NCBI RefSeq assembly: GCF_008086545.1
Contig: NZ_CP043026.1
Location: 124,001-188,000, forward strand
Reading direction: 5' to 3'
Source: Spiroplasma chinense
GTDB taxonomy: Bacteria > Bacillota_I > Bacilli_A > Mycoplasmatales > Mycoplasmataceae
Length of the DNA: 64,000 bases
The first letter of the stretch is position 1, and each line of letters begins with the position of its first letter. The position numbers and the translations under genes are program-made. The notes below the pieces were generated by a model, which saw only the letters and a list, made by a program, of their open reading frames with translations, did no database searches and had not been told where the DNA came from. This document shows positions 1 through 8,961 of the stretch, in pieces.

Positions 1-11
1 CACTTTGTTTT

Positions 12-51
12 AGCAACTTTGGAAAAAAGGTTGCTTTTTTTTTTTTTTTTT
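12..51 (+). terminator. Probable terminator of the upstream gene
   Basis: A short stem (AGCAAC at 12-17 with GTTGCT at 30-35) is followed by 17 T residues (35-51). This is a usual intrinsic terminator layout for a gene ending before the window. The T run also forms the spacer of the putative ptsG promoter. Confidence 0.55.
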
Positions 52-58
52 GTAAAAT
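31..58 (+). promoter_or_regulatory. Putative ptsG promoter with poly-T spacer
   Basis: TTGCTT at 31-36 and TAAAAT at 53-58 are separated by 16 bases, nearly all T. The start codon of ptsG follows at 94 with a GAAAGGAAAAG ribosome site. The promoter call is by consensus only. Confidence 0.4.
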
Positions 59-93
59 ACCGGTAGTGTTAATTACACAAGAAAGGAAAAGTT

Positions 94-1935
94 ATGAACG
101 AAAAACAACTTAAACAAAAGAGTGGTTCAGCTGGATGACAAAAATTCCGTCAAAGTGCTGGTGCTACCCTTTCTAAACTTAGTAAAGCGTTCCTACTTCC
201 AATAGCACTTCTGCCAATAGCAGGGGTATTTTTAGGAGTTGGAGCTACCATCCAAGCAAATACAGCTGAGTTAAGCGGTATTTGATACTTAGGTTCAGTA
301 ATGAACAAAATGGGTGATGTATGTTTTGGTAACTTACCGATATTATTTGCAATATCAGTTGCAATTGCTTATACTGAAGATTCGGGTGTTGCTGCCATTA
401 CTGCCGTTGTAGGATTCCTAGTTATGAATGGAATTCAAGCAGCCTTAATTACACCAGAATATGCTGAAGGAAGTGCTGAAATTGCTTCATACAAAATGTT
501 ATGATGAAAAGGAATTCCTACAGCTTTAATTACAGCTAATGTAGGTATAACATCATTAAATACTGGAGTTTTTGCAGCTATTTTTGTTGGTGCAATTGCA
601 GCTGTAATGTACAACAAATTCCACAAAACTCAATTACCTTCATTTATTAGTTTCTTCTCAGGAAGTAAATTAGTACCAATCGTAACATTCGTTGCAGTTA
701 TACCATTATCATTTGTATTCCTATTTATCTGACCAGGGGTTGGATTAGGATTAAACTGATTTGGAGTAAACTCTGGAAAACTTCCATTTGGAACAGACTC
801 ATTAGTTTACGAAATTATTGAACGTTCACTAGTTCCGTTCGGACTACACCACGTTTTCTATGCACCATTATGATGATCAGCAGCTGGTGGAGGTATTAAC
901 GATCAATTAGTTAATAACTTCGTTGATGCTGTTGCTAAAACTCCTGATCTATTTGAAAAATTAGGAGATGGAATTAAATCAGATTTAGCAGCTTTAGGTA
1001 CTACAAAAGATAATTTAGATGCTTTAAAAGAAAACCTAAAAACTGTATTTGAAAACAACAAATTATGAGGAGCATTGGGTGACCAAACAGCTCTATATGC
1101 AGTTATTGCACAAAAAACAGTTAAATTTACAGACTTATCATTGATGGGATTAAACTTAGGTAGATTCCAATCAGGAAAATTTGGATTTATGTTATTAGCA
1201 TTGCCAGCTGGAGCTGTTGCAATGTGATTAAATGTACCTAAAGAAAACAGAAAAAATGTTATGGGGATTTACTTCTCAGCTGCATTTACTTGTTTCTTAA
1301 CAGGAATTACAGAACCAATCGAATTTACTTTCTTATTCTTAGCTCCTTGATTATTCTATGGAGTTCACATGCCTTTAGCTTCAATCAGTTTCTGAATTAC
1401 AGGATTGATGAAAGTTCACGTAGGTATGACAGTTAGTGGTGGATTCATTGACTTTATCGTATTTGGTCTAGTACCATGACAATTAGGAACTAATGCAGTT
1501 CACGTATTTTGAATTGTGGCCTTAATGACCCCAGCTTACTTCTTTGCATTCTACTTTGCAGTAAAATATGCAGATGTAAAAGTACCAGGTCGTGAAGGAG
1601 ATGGAAAACTATTTACAAGAGCAGATGTAAAAGCTAAAAATTCAGCAAAAGGTTCAGCTAAAGTAGAAGAACAAATTGCTAAAGCTACAAAAATCATTGA
1701 ATACTTAGGGGGAGAAGCTAACATTACTAATGTTGATTCTTGTGCATCAAGATTAAGATTAACAGTTGTTGACTCTTCACTAGTAAACAAAGATGGAATT
1801 ATGTCTCTTGGAGGAACAACTGGTATCATTATTAAAGGTACAAGTGTTCATGTTGTGTATGGTGGAGAACAAGAAGTTATTAAACCACACATGAGAGAAA
1901 TCTTAAAAAAACAAAGAGAAGCTAAAAAAGCTTAA
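94..1935 (+). CDS. ptsG: PTS glucose-type transporter, EIICB
   Basis: Integral membrane sugar permease of the phosphotransferase system, 613 residues. Residues about 20-500 are the polytopic EIIC channel, with the conserved stretch [17 protein letters not shown]. After a linker, residues about 525-605 form EIIB; Cys550 in [13 protein letters not shown] is the phosphorylated cysteine. There is no EIIA domain, so the separate crr product at 41213 is the likely donor. ATG at 94 follows GAAAGGAAAAG with good spacing. Several TGA codons must be read as Trp. Glucose is the most likely substrate, but N-acetylglucosamine permeases share this EIIC/EIIB order. Confidence 0.92.
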
Positions 1936-1944
1936 ATAGTTTAA

Positions 1945-1971
1945 AAATAACTCGTAAGAGTTATTTTTTTT
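1945..1971 (+). terminator. Terminator after ptsG
   Basis: AAATAACTC and GAGTTATTT form a 9-bp stem with a GTAA loop, followed by a T run. Confidence 0.8.
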
Positions 1972-2062
1972 GTATTATATGTTGCTAAAAAACACTGCTT
2001 TTATTGACTTTTTTAAAATTATAGAGATATTTCAAGTATTATTTATTTAGGAGGAAAAACGA

Positions 2063-2368
2063 ATGAAAGCTATAAAAATTTTTGCAGCTCATTGATTAGA
2101 TTGGATTTTAACACTTCTAACATTGGGTGTATTTGGAATTATTCAACAAATTAATACCGGAAGAGGAATTGAAACTTTTGGAATGAGAAAACTTGGAATT
2201 ACTTATAGTAATCCAGATCGTTCAGGAAATCTATATATAATGAACGGTTTTGCTTATATATTATGATTTTTAACATTTGGTGTAATGTTTATTATTGATT
2301 TGATTGCTCTTTTCGGTGATAATGAAACTTTTGGAGAAAAATGATCAGGAAACGTAAGAAACGTTTAA
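2063..2368 (+). CDS. Small membrane protein, possibly RDD-like
   Basis: 101 residues with two hydrophobic segments (about 12-30 and 63-87), so an integral membrane protein. ATG follows a strong GGAGGAAAAACGA site. The pieces RGIETFGMRKLGI and ETFGEKWSGNVRNV recall the 'TLGK..LG' and 'DK.AGT' motifs of RDD-family proteins, which would make this a minimal RDD-like protein; that is inference. It sits alone between two terminators. Function unknown. Confidence 0.75.
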
Positions 2369-2415
2369 TATCAAAATAGTAAATATTAATTTAATAACAA
2401 GAAGTATCAAACTTT

Positions 2416-2443
2416 AACCATATGCTTGTCATATGGTTTTTTT
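2416..2443 (+). terminator. Terminator
   Basis: AACCATATG / CATATGGTT stem with a CTTGT loop and a T run; ends the small membrane gene and isolates ldh. Confidence 0.8.
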
Positions 2444-2486
2444 AACCTTTTTTTGAATTTCTTGTCAAGTAAATGGAATATCTTTC

Positions 2487-2515
2487 TTGAATTTTTATTT
2501 CAATCAAAATATGAT
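2487..2515 (+). promoter_or_regulatory. ldh promoter
   Basis: TTGAAT (2487-2492) and TATGAT (2510-2515) with a 17-base spacer, giving a short leader of roughly 25 bases before the ldh start at 2546. Confidence 0.6.
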
Positions 2516-2545
2516 ACTATGAAAAAGTACGAAGGAGAAGTAAAA

Positions 2546-3499
2546 ATGAAAAAAGATAAAAAAATTGTCCTTGTTGGTTGTGGTTCTGTTGGTACCAGTT
2601 TTGTTTATTCTGCTATTAACCAAGGAATTGCACAAAATTATGTACTTATAGATGTTAACAACGATCTTGCAGAAGGAAATGCAATTGATATGACAGATGC
2701 TCAAGCAGTACTGCCAACAACCTTTCAAACATTAAAAGCTGGAACTTATGATGATTGTAAAGATGCAGATGTAATTGTAATTACAGCAGGAAGACCTCAA
2801 AAACCAGGAGAAACTAGACTTGATATGGTTGCAGATAATGCAAAAATCATGAAAACTATTGCTTTAAGTATTAAAGCATCTGGTTTTGATGGAATAACAA
2901 TTATTGCGTCAAACCCAGTTGATGTATTAACTCAAGTTTATAAAGAAGTTACTGGATATCCAAAAAATAAAGTAATTTCTTCAGGAACTACTCTAGATTC
3001 TTCTAGATTACAAAAATTACTTGCAAAAAAAATGAATGTAGCACCAAGAGGTGTTCACGCTCATTTAATTGGAGAACATGGAGACTCTTCAGTTGCAGCT
3101 TGAAGTAAAGCTGTTGTAATGGGGAGACCATTAAAAGAGTTTGTAAAAGAAGGAGCTATCACAGAAGCTGAACTAAAAGAAGTTTGAGACAGTGCTGTCC
3201 ATTTAGCTTACCAAATCATTGAGAAAAAAAGAGCAACATTTTACGGAATTGGAGCTTGTCTTGCAAAAATAGTAAGAGCAATTCTAATTGATGAAAAATG
3301 TCAAATGCTTGTAGGTACTTACTTAGAAGGTGAGTATGGAGTTAATGATGTTTATGTAAGTGTTCCTTGTATCGTTGGAGAAAACGGTGTAGAACAAATC
3401 GTGAACTGAGACTTAGATGAACTTGAATTAAAGGAATTCAAGGAATCTGCAGAACATTTAAAAGAAGTATTTAAAACAGCAAAAGAAGCTATTAAATAG
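2546..3499 (+). CDS. ldh: L-lactate dehydrogenase
   Basis: Reduces pyruvate to L-lactate with NADH, the final step of fermentation. 317 residues, normal length. The N-terminal Rossmann motif GCGSVG is at residues 11-16, and the catalytic His178 lies in IGEHGDSSVAAW. The reading frame is open further upstream (to 2426), but AAGGAGAAG just before the ATG at 2546 and the conserved N-terminus fix the start. Two Trp positions in the C-terminal half are TGA. Own promoter and terminator, so monocistronic. Confidence 0.95.
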
Positions 3500-3504
3500 T
3501 AAAA

Positions 3505-3528
3505 AAAATCCTCACCGAGGATTTTTTT
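3505..3528 (+). terminator. Terminator after ldh
   Basis: AAAATCCTC / GAGGATTTT stem with a 3-base loop and T run. Confidence 0.85.
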
Positions 3529-3610
3529 ATGTAACACTCAAAGTGTTTTAACGAATTTACTTTATATAATTGATATATAATAATTTAAGACTGTTAAAAA
3601 GAGGGAAGTT

Positions 3611-5101
3611 ATGAGTAAAAAAATTTTTATTACCCAAATTGTTACACTTGTTGTTTGAGTGGCTTTTGCATTTGTTCCCATTGGTTATTTGAGGTTTATC
3701 ATAAGTGACGATTCTTTGGATGATGCAATATATGATACCTTTAATGATGATGGAGAATATAGAAAAATTTATATGCTTGTTATATTGTTGGTTTACTTTT
3801 TTTGGGGATTTAGATTTTTTCTTTGATTGCCAGAATTGAAAAGGTTGAAGTATTTTGTTGCAGGTGATTCCAAAGATGATTTAGTCCAATTGATCCAGAG
3901 ACTATACTTGGCAATCTCGGGTTGTATGTGTATTGGGGGAATTTTTTCAATCATAAATTATGTGATTCTTTCTAAAACTAGTTATTATAACGGCAATATC
4001 TATGATGGAATAGGCGATTACGTTAAAGATTATAAAGTAGAATTTTTGAGTTTATATTGACTGGCAGTGGTTGTACCAGTGTTAGCCTCTATTGCTTCAA
4101 TAATTATTTTGTTGATAAGTATTTTTTTATTTAAAAAATATGTACTTATAAAAGGTGTTAGAACTAAAAGCAACACTAGAAATCAAAATTATAAAAAAGT
4201 GGAAGACCATTTCTTTATCTATGAGTATGATACCGCACAAGATAATTTGTATATTGAATACACATTGAGTGAGATAAACAAGACCTTTAAAAAAGAAGAA
4301 TGAACAAGTTTTCAAAATATCGATGTTTTAAAAGAATTTATGAGAAGAAGAACATTTACCTTTACAAGAGATAATAGATTCTTTAACGTTGAAGTATTTC
4401 CTATTTTTGTAAAACCCGAAGACTTTATAGATATATTTAAGTTCAATAATGTTCATGAAAAATTAAAAAAATTAGCGACTATAAATTATACAAAATTTGC
4501 TTTAAATTTTGCATCCTATTTAGAGTCTGCGCTTACTGATTATTATATGGAAACAAAACAATTTCTACTTGAAGATCATAATTTTTATATGATGGTTTAT
4601 GCAATTTCTAATGATTTTTTTCAGAATTATTGTAATGAAATAAATGATTACTTAAAAAAGACAGAGGATATTGATTCTAACTATGAAATGAGAAAAATAC
4701 TTAATTTCACCAATAGGTCCCATTTTGTTAAAAAATTTATAACTGACATACAAGCTGTTTTTTACAGTTTTTATGAGCATTATAAAAACCCATATAAACA
4801 AAGTGAAAGTTACCATAATCAATATTCTTATAGTGAAGAAGAATTTGAAGAAACTTACGAAGAAGAATATGAAAAAAATCAAACAAATAGTAATTTAGAT
4901 TATGAAGTTATTATGGCTCTTAACTTTCTCTCTCTAAAAGAAGATTGTAGTTATGAAGAATTTAAAAAAGCATTTAGGTTCATGGCAAAAAAATTACATC
5001 CTGATGTTAACAAAGATAGTTTCAATGCAGAAAAAGACATGCGTAAGCTAAATATATACAGAGATGTTTTAGAAGGGTATTTTAAAAATAAAAAAAATTA
5101 A
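3611..5101 (+). CDS. Membrane-anchored J-domain protein
   Basis: 496 residues when TGA is read as Trp; under the standard code it falls into three pieces (3827, 4067 and 4340 are internal). Four hydrophobic segments lie near residues 8-30, 55-75, 98-120 and 150-175. A long cytosolic part follows, with an acidic stretch near 400-420. The C-terminal 60 residues form a J domain with the HPD tripeptide at 463-465 (KKLHPDVNK), the motif that stimulates DnaK ATPase. It is not DnaJ: there is no Gly/Phe region or zinc finger. Start at ATG 3611 after GAGGGAAG. Role inferred: recruits DnaK to the membrane. Confidence 0.82.
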
Positions 5102-5103
5102 AT

Positions 5104-5130
5104 AAAAAAATCCTCAAAGAGGATTTTTTT
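5104..5130 (+). terminator. Terminator, usable in both directions
   Basis: AAAAAAATCCTC / GAGGATTTTTTT stem. It ends the J-domain gene and overlaps the 3' end of the converging gene on the other strand. Confidence 0.8.
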
Positions 5131-5884
5131 ATGCGTTTTGTTCTAATTCTAAGAATATATCTCTTTTAAAGTACAGTTGACCATATTTTGGACATCTGAA
5201 TTTAAGTAATAAGATGTTGTTTGCAACAGCACCTAAACTTGTCACTCCTCAAAAACCGATTAAACCACAAAATATAAGAGAAACATATACTCCCAGTCCA
5301 ACTTTTTCTGCAGCTACCCCAGGATATGGGAAACCTACATTAGTTGATCTTTCAACTCCTTTTGCAAAAACAAAAGTTATTCAAAAGACATAAACTAAGA
5401 CTATAACCGCATTTGGAATTCCTGCTAAAAGAATTTCTTTTAGACTATAGATGTAATTTAAGTGAAAGTAACTTAAATAACCTAAAATTGAAAATGGAAC
5501 CAAAATGTGTATAGTTACAAATCTAAATCAAGCAACATCTGTTGTGATTGGAGGACCAATTTTCATGATAACACCAGTTACTCCAACTACAAAAGTTATC
5601 ATTGCAAAAGAGCAAAATGATAAATCTAAATATTTAAAATAAACTGAAGTTTTTCTTGTAATGGTTAGATATAATTTTGTAACAAAATAAATTACAGCAA
5701 ATATTGCAAATCAAACTGATAAATAAGTAACGTCTTCGAAAATTCTTGACTCAATACTTACAGCACCTTTTGGTTCTCCCATTACTCCCATTGTTGTTGA
5801 GATGTATGAAAGAGTGTATGCTAAAAATATCATAAAGAGCATTGTTGAACAAAAAATTATATCGACAATTTTATTTCTATTCAT
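5129..5884 (-). CDS. Six-TM-type membrane protein, paralogue A
   Basis: 251 residues, strongly hydrophobic with about six membrane segments. Same length as the next minus-strand gene (6005-6760), to which it aligns end to end: shared SIE..F.DVTYLS near 43-57, LKEILLAGIPNA near the middle and KYGQLYFKRDIF at the C-terminus. Conserved His in IHILVPF and HLNYIYS gives a pattern like the FAR-17a/AIG1 or Pr6Pr group of membrane proteins, which is only a resemblance. Start ATG at 5884 is preceded on the minus strand by an AAAGGTATTAAGAA site. Function unknown. Confidence 0.8.
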
Positions 5885-5964
5885 TTTTTCTTAATACCTT
5901 TCTTTGCTTATTATATACCAACTTATATATGGAAGATGTAAGGGAAAAGAACTTTGATAAAATA

Positions 5965-6006
5965 AAAAACATTTTAACCTTTAATTTTAAGGTTAAAATG
6001 TTTTTT
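5965..6006. terminator. Bidirectional terminator between paralogues
   Basis: AAAACATTTTAACC and GGTTAAAATGTTTT form a long stem with A and T runs on either side. It ends the minus-strand gene at 6005-6760. Confidence 0.8.
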
Positions 6007-6760
6007 AATCTGCAAGTGCTTCATCAATAAAAATATCTCTTTTAAAGTACAGTTGACCATAAATCGGTCCTCTAAATTTAGTTAATATTGCATTATTTAC
6101 AAGTGCAGATAAACTTGTAACAATTCCATATCCAAATACAGCACTGATGCAAAGTGTTACATAAATTTGAACCCCTACAACTTGAGGTGCTACAGCTTCA
6201 TAAGGGAATGGAACATTTGTTGTTCTCAATACACTATCTGAAAAAGTAAATGAAATTCAAATAACATAAGTTAAAACTATTAAAGCATTTGGAATACCTG
6301 CCAATATTATTTCTTTTACACTGTAAATATAATTTAATTGGTAATAACTTAAGTAAATTAAAAAACCAATTGGTGTTATATAGTGAATTACAGAAAATCT
6401 ATATCACATTACATCTGATGTAAAAGGTGGTGCTATATCCATAAATACTCCAATGGTTGCAATAATCATTGTAATTAATGCAAAAGCACATAAAGATAGG
6501 TCAAAATATTTAAAATAAACAGGTTTATTTCTTGTAGCTGTTAAGTAGATCTTAACAGTGGAATAAACAACTGCAAACACTACATACCAATCTGATAAGT
6601 ATGTAACATCTTGAAATAATTTATACTCAATACTTACTTGAGTGTTTTCTTCTCCCATGATTCCCATGGTACAAGAGATATAAGATAAAGTAAAGGCACT
6701 AGCTATAAAGAAAAGTATTGCCGAACAAAATGCTATATCTATTGATTTTTGTCTTTTCAT
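6005..6760 (-). CDS. Six-TM-type membrane protein, paralogue B
   Basis: 251 residues, clearly a duplicate of the 5129-5884 gene. Both begin with a basic tail followed by an I(D/V)I.FC segment, both carry the SIE.(R/K).F(E/Q)DVTYLS motif, and both end in YGQLYFKRDIF. About six transmembrane helices; no enzymatic motif recognised. The two copies are separated by a terminator and about 120 bases, so each is probably transcribed alone. ATG at 6760 follows GGAGTGATAGA on the minus strand. Confidence 0.8.
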
Positions 6761-6855
6761 TCTATCACTCCATTTTTTAATTATATATTATAGATGTAGT
6801 AAAGTTGTTTTAAGATAAAACTTATAATATACAACACATATGTGTATTTTTTTTG

Positions 6856-6933
6856 TATAATATTATTAAACCAATTAGGGCTATTTTAAAAATCTAAAAA
6901 AATGTTTTTATAGGGTAAGAAAAACATTTTTTT
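6856..6933 (+). promoter_or_regulatory. Promoter -10 and leader terminator-like hairpin
   Basis: TATAAT at 6856-6861 lies about 130 bases before the next start codon. In the leader, AAAAATGTTTTT (6898-6909) and AAAAACATTTTT (6920-6931) form a 12-bp stem ending in T residues. Either it terminates an unseen upstream transcript or it attenuates the gene at 6992. Confidence 0.4.
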
Positions 6934-6991
6934 ATATAGCAATTACAAATCATATAAATTACAAATCTATTAAAAAGAAAAGGTGTAAGGT

Positions 6992-8401
6992 ATGAAGAGG
7001 TTAATTGCAGCATTTTTAATTTGAATAATTTTAATGACAACAGCTATAGTATTTATAGCTATTTTGGGTTTTGGTTCTTATCGTTTTGAATCTTCAAACT
7101 CTTTAAAGTTACTAAAAAATCATGTGCAGAGAATAGTTAATGAAAATAATAACTATCAGGATGCACAAAGTGCAGCCTCTATAGTAAATGAAAACATATT
7201 ATTAATAAAAGAAGAAAACATTTTTGTTGAGCAAGAAGAACCAAAAAGTGTAGACCAAGTTTTATTTGTAATTGCAAAAGCAAAAGACGAAGTAATTGAA
7301 GTAACTTATAGACCTTCAAAACTAGTGCTTAATAAAACCGCACAATTTGTATGATGTGAAGAAAATAGTTTTGAACAAACTCTCTCTTTAAAAGAAAATG
7401 AAAACATTAATATGAGTGACCAATTTGTTTTGGTAAATGATTCAATTGAAGTTGAAATCCAAACCCAAAACAAAGAACAAGATTTTTCAAATCTGAATAT
7501 AAGTGATGATTCTTTAATTGAAATTTCCGTTTCAAAAAACATATTAATTATTAAGGGTTTGAAAGTTGGCGAAACAAATGTAACAGTTAATCCCGAAACT
7601 TCAAATAGTTTTAGTTTCAAGGTGACGGTGTTTGAAGAAGAAAAAGAACCTGAAGTTTTACCAATAGACAATATTGATTTATTGGTTGATGAAGTTAAAG
7701 AAATTAATATAAAGGTTATAAATATAGAAAATCCTGTTTTTAAATTAGAAAATCAAAATAAAGATATAACAAGTGCTGAGTTAAATAATAACAAAATTAA
7801 ATTGGTTGGTTTAAAAGAGGGAAAATCATTAATAACAATACAATTAAGTAATTACAATCAAGTATCTTTCGAGGTTTTTGTTTCTGATTTACCTTCACTA
7901 CCTTTTGTTGAAGATCAAAATGTCTTTGTTAATCAAAGTGTAAGAATTTCAATTGCTGATTGAGGGGTAAATAATACTGATTTAACTTTTGAATCTGAAG
8001 ATACTTCACTATTCACCTTATCTTCAACATCAACTTATATAAACATAACAGGAATTAAATTTGGAAATAGTAGTTTAAAGATTTCAACAAAAGGTATGAA
8101 AAGCACAAGTTTCAGAGTAGATGTTTGAAGAGTTCCTTTAATAGATAAAGTAGAATCACAAGAAATTTTAGTGGGAGAAACAAAATCTATTGTAGTAATG
8201 ATAGCAAATCCTTACCCACAAGCAACTTTTACAGTGAGTTCTTTAGATATTTATATTGCTGAAGTAAAAGTGACTTTTAATAATTTGTTAAGAGTAGAGT
8301 TTGATTTAATTGGAATATATCCAGGTATTGTGCACGTTCATATAGATTATCCGGGTGCTTCAAGAGTAGTTTTTATTGTAAATGTAATTGAAAACACATA
8401 A
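6992..8401 (+). CDS. Surface protein with Ig-like repeats
   Basis: 469 residues. One N-terminal membrane segment (residues 5-28) with no lipobox cysteine, so probably an anchored protein facing outward. After a helical stretch (about 30-75), the rest is beta-rich and repetitive. Several units share the pattern 'I...L.I.GL..G...(V/I).....(S/F)F.V.V', for example ILIIKGLKVGETNVTV, IKLVGLKEGKSLITI and INITGIKFGNSSLKI. This matches the bacterial Ig-like (Big_2) fold by pattern. Internal TGA codons are Trp. Likely an adhesin or surface structural protein. GTGTAAGG gives the ribosome site. Confidence 0.72.
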
Positions 8402-8426
8402 TATATGCCATTATTATGTGTTTTTT
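8393..8426 (+). terminator. Terminator overlapping the stop codon
   Basis: AACACATAATA / TTATTATGTGTT stem followed by T residues; the 5' arm includes the stop codon. Confidence 0.8.
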
Positions 8427-8461
8427 GTTGCTTAAAAATTTAGTTTAGAGAATAAAACTTA

Positions 8462-8491
8462 TTGTATTACAATAGGTTTTTGTTTTATAAT
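8462..8491 (+). promoter_or_regulatory. tmRNA promoter
   Basis: TTGTAT (8462-8467), 18-base spacer, TATAAT (8486-8491), placed 9 bases before the tmRNA 5' end. Confidence 0.7.
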
Positions 8492-8499
8492 AAGTGTAT

Positions 8500-8916
8500 G
8501 GGGGTGTCCTGGTTTCGACAGGATACATCTAACCCATGACTGCAGTGGTTTGGTAGACCATAATACTTCTAGGTTTGATAAAATGCAAACAAAAACAAAA
8601 ACGAATTTGAAATGCCAGCATTCATGATCAATAATGCATCAGCTGGAGTTGCTTTAGCAGCTTAATTAAACCCTTTTAGAGTTTAATAGCAATTCAACGT
8701 TAATTGGTGTTTTTGTACTTCATCAATTAATCGTATTACCTAGTACAATAGACTTTGTGATTTTAGCAATAAGCAGGGTCGAATCAATATTGCTAACGCT
8801 ATGAATTAAATCTAGTCTCTTCTGTTGGTTTATAGTGTAAGTTAGAAGAAACTAAACTGTAGATGTCATGGTTCGGAGTATTTTGGACGCGGGTTCGATT
8901 CCCGCCATCTCCACCA
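8500..8916 (+). ncRNA. ssrA: Transfer-messenger RNA
   Basis: Rescues stalled ribosomes by trans-translation. The 5' end GGGGGUG pairs with CAUCUCC just before the encoded 3' ACCA, closing the acceptor stem. The tRNA-like 3' part carries the T-loop GGGTTCGATTCCCG, and the 5' part has the typical GGTTTCGACAGGA. About 417 nt, normal size. The tag frame lies at 8585-8665, and pseudoknot-forming GC-richer segments follow it. Confidence 0.96.
8585..8665 (+). other. tmRNA tag reading frame
   Basis: The resume codon GCA begins a 26-residue tag, ANKNKNEFEM through to GVALAA, then TAA. The terminal Leu-Ala-Ala is the usual protease-recognition end. The tag is long compared with the 10-residue tags of many bacteria, as is common in Mollicutes. 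Confidence 0.85.
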
Positions 8917-8961
8917 TTTTTTTTGTCTTATTGACTTATGAGAAAGGTAAGTGAGTTCTAA

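Noticed and set aside
301-504. Separate short genes within ptsG and other membrane genes
   Set aside because: They arise only if TGA is read as stop. With TGA as Trp, they join into single full-length genes, and family motifs run across the junctions.
3827-4303. Two separate small membrane proteins upstream of a J-domain gene
   Set aside because: All are in one frame, separated only by TGA codons and lacking ribosome sites, so they belong to one 496-residue protein starting at 3611.
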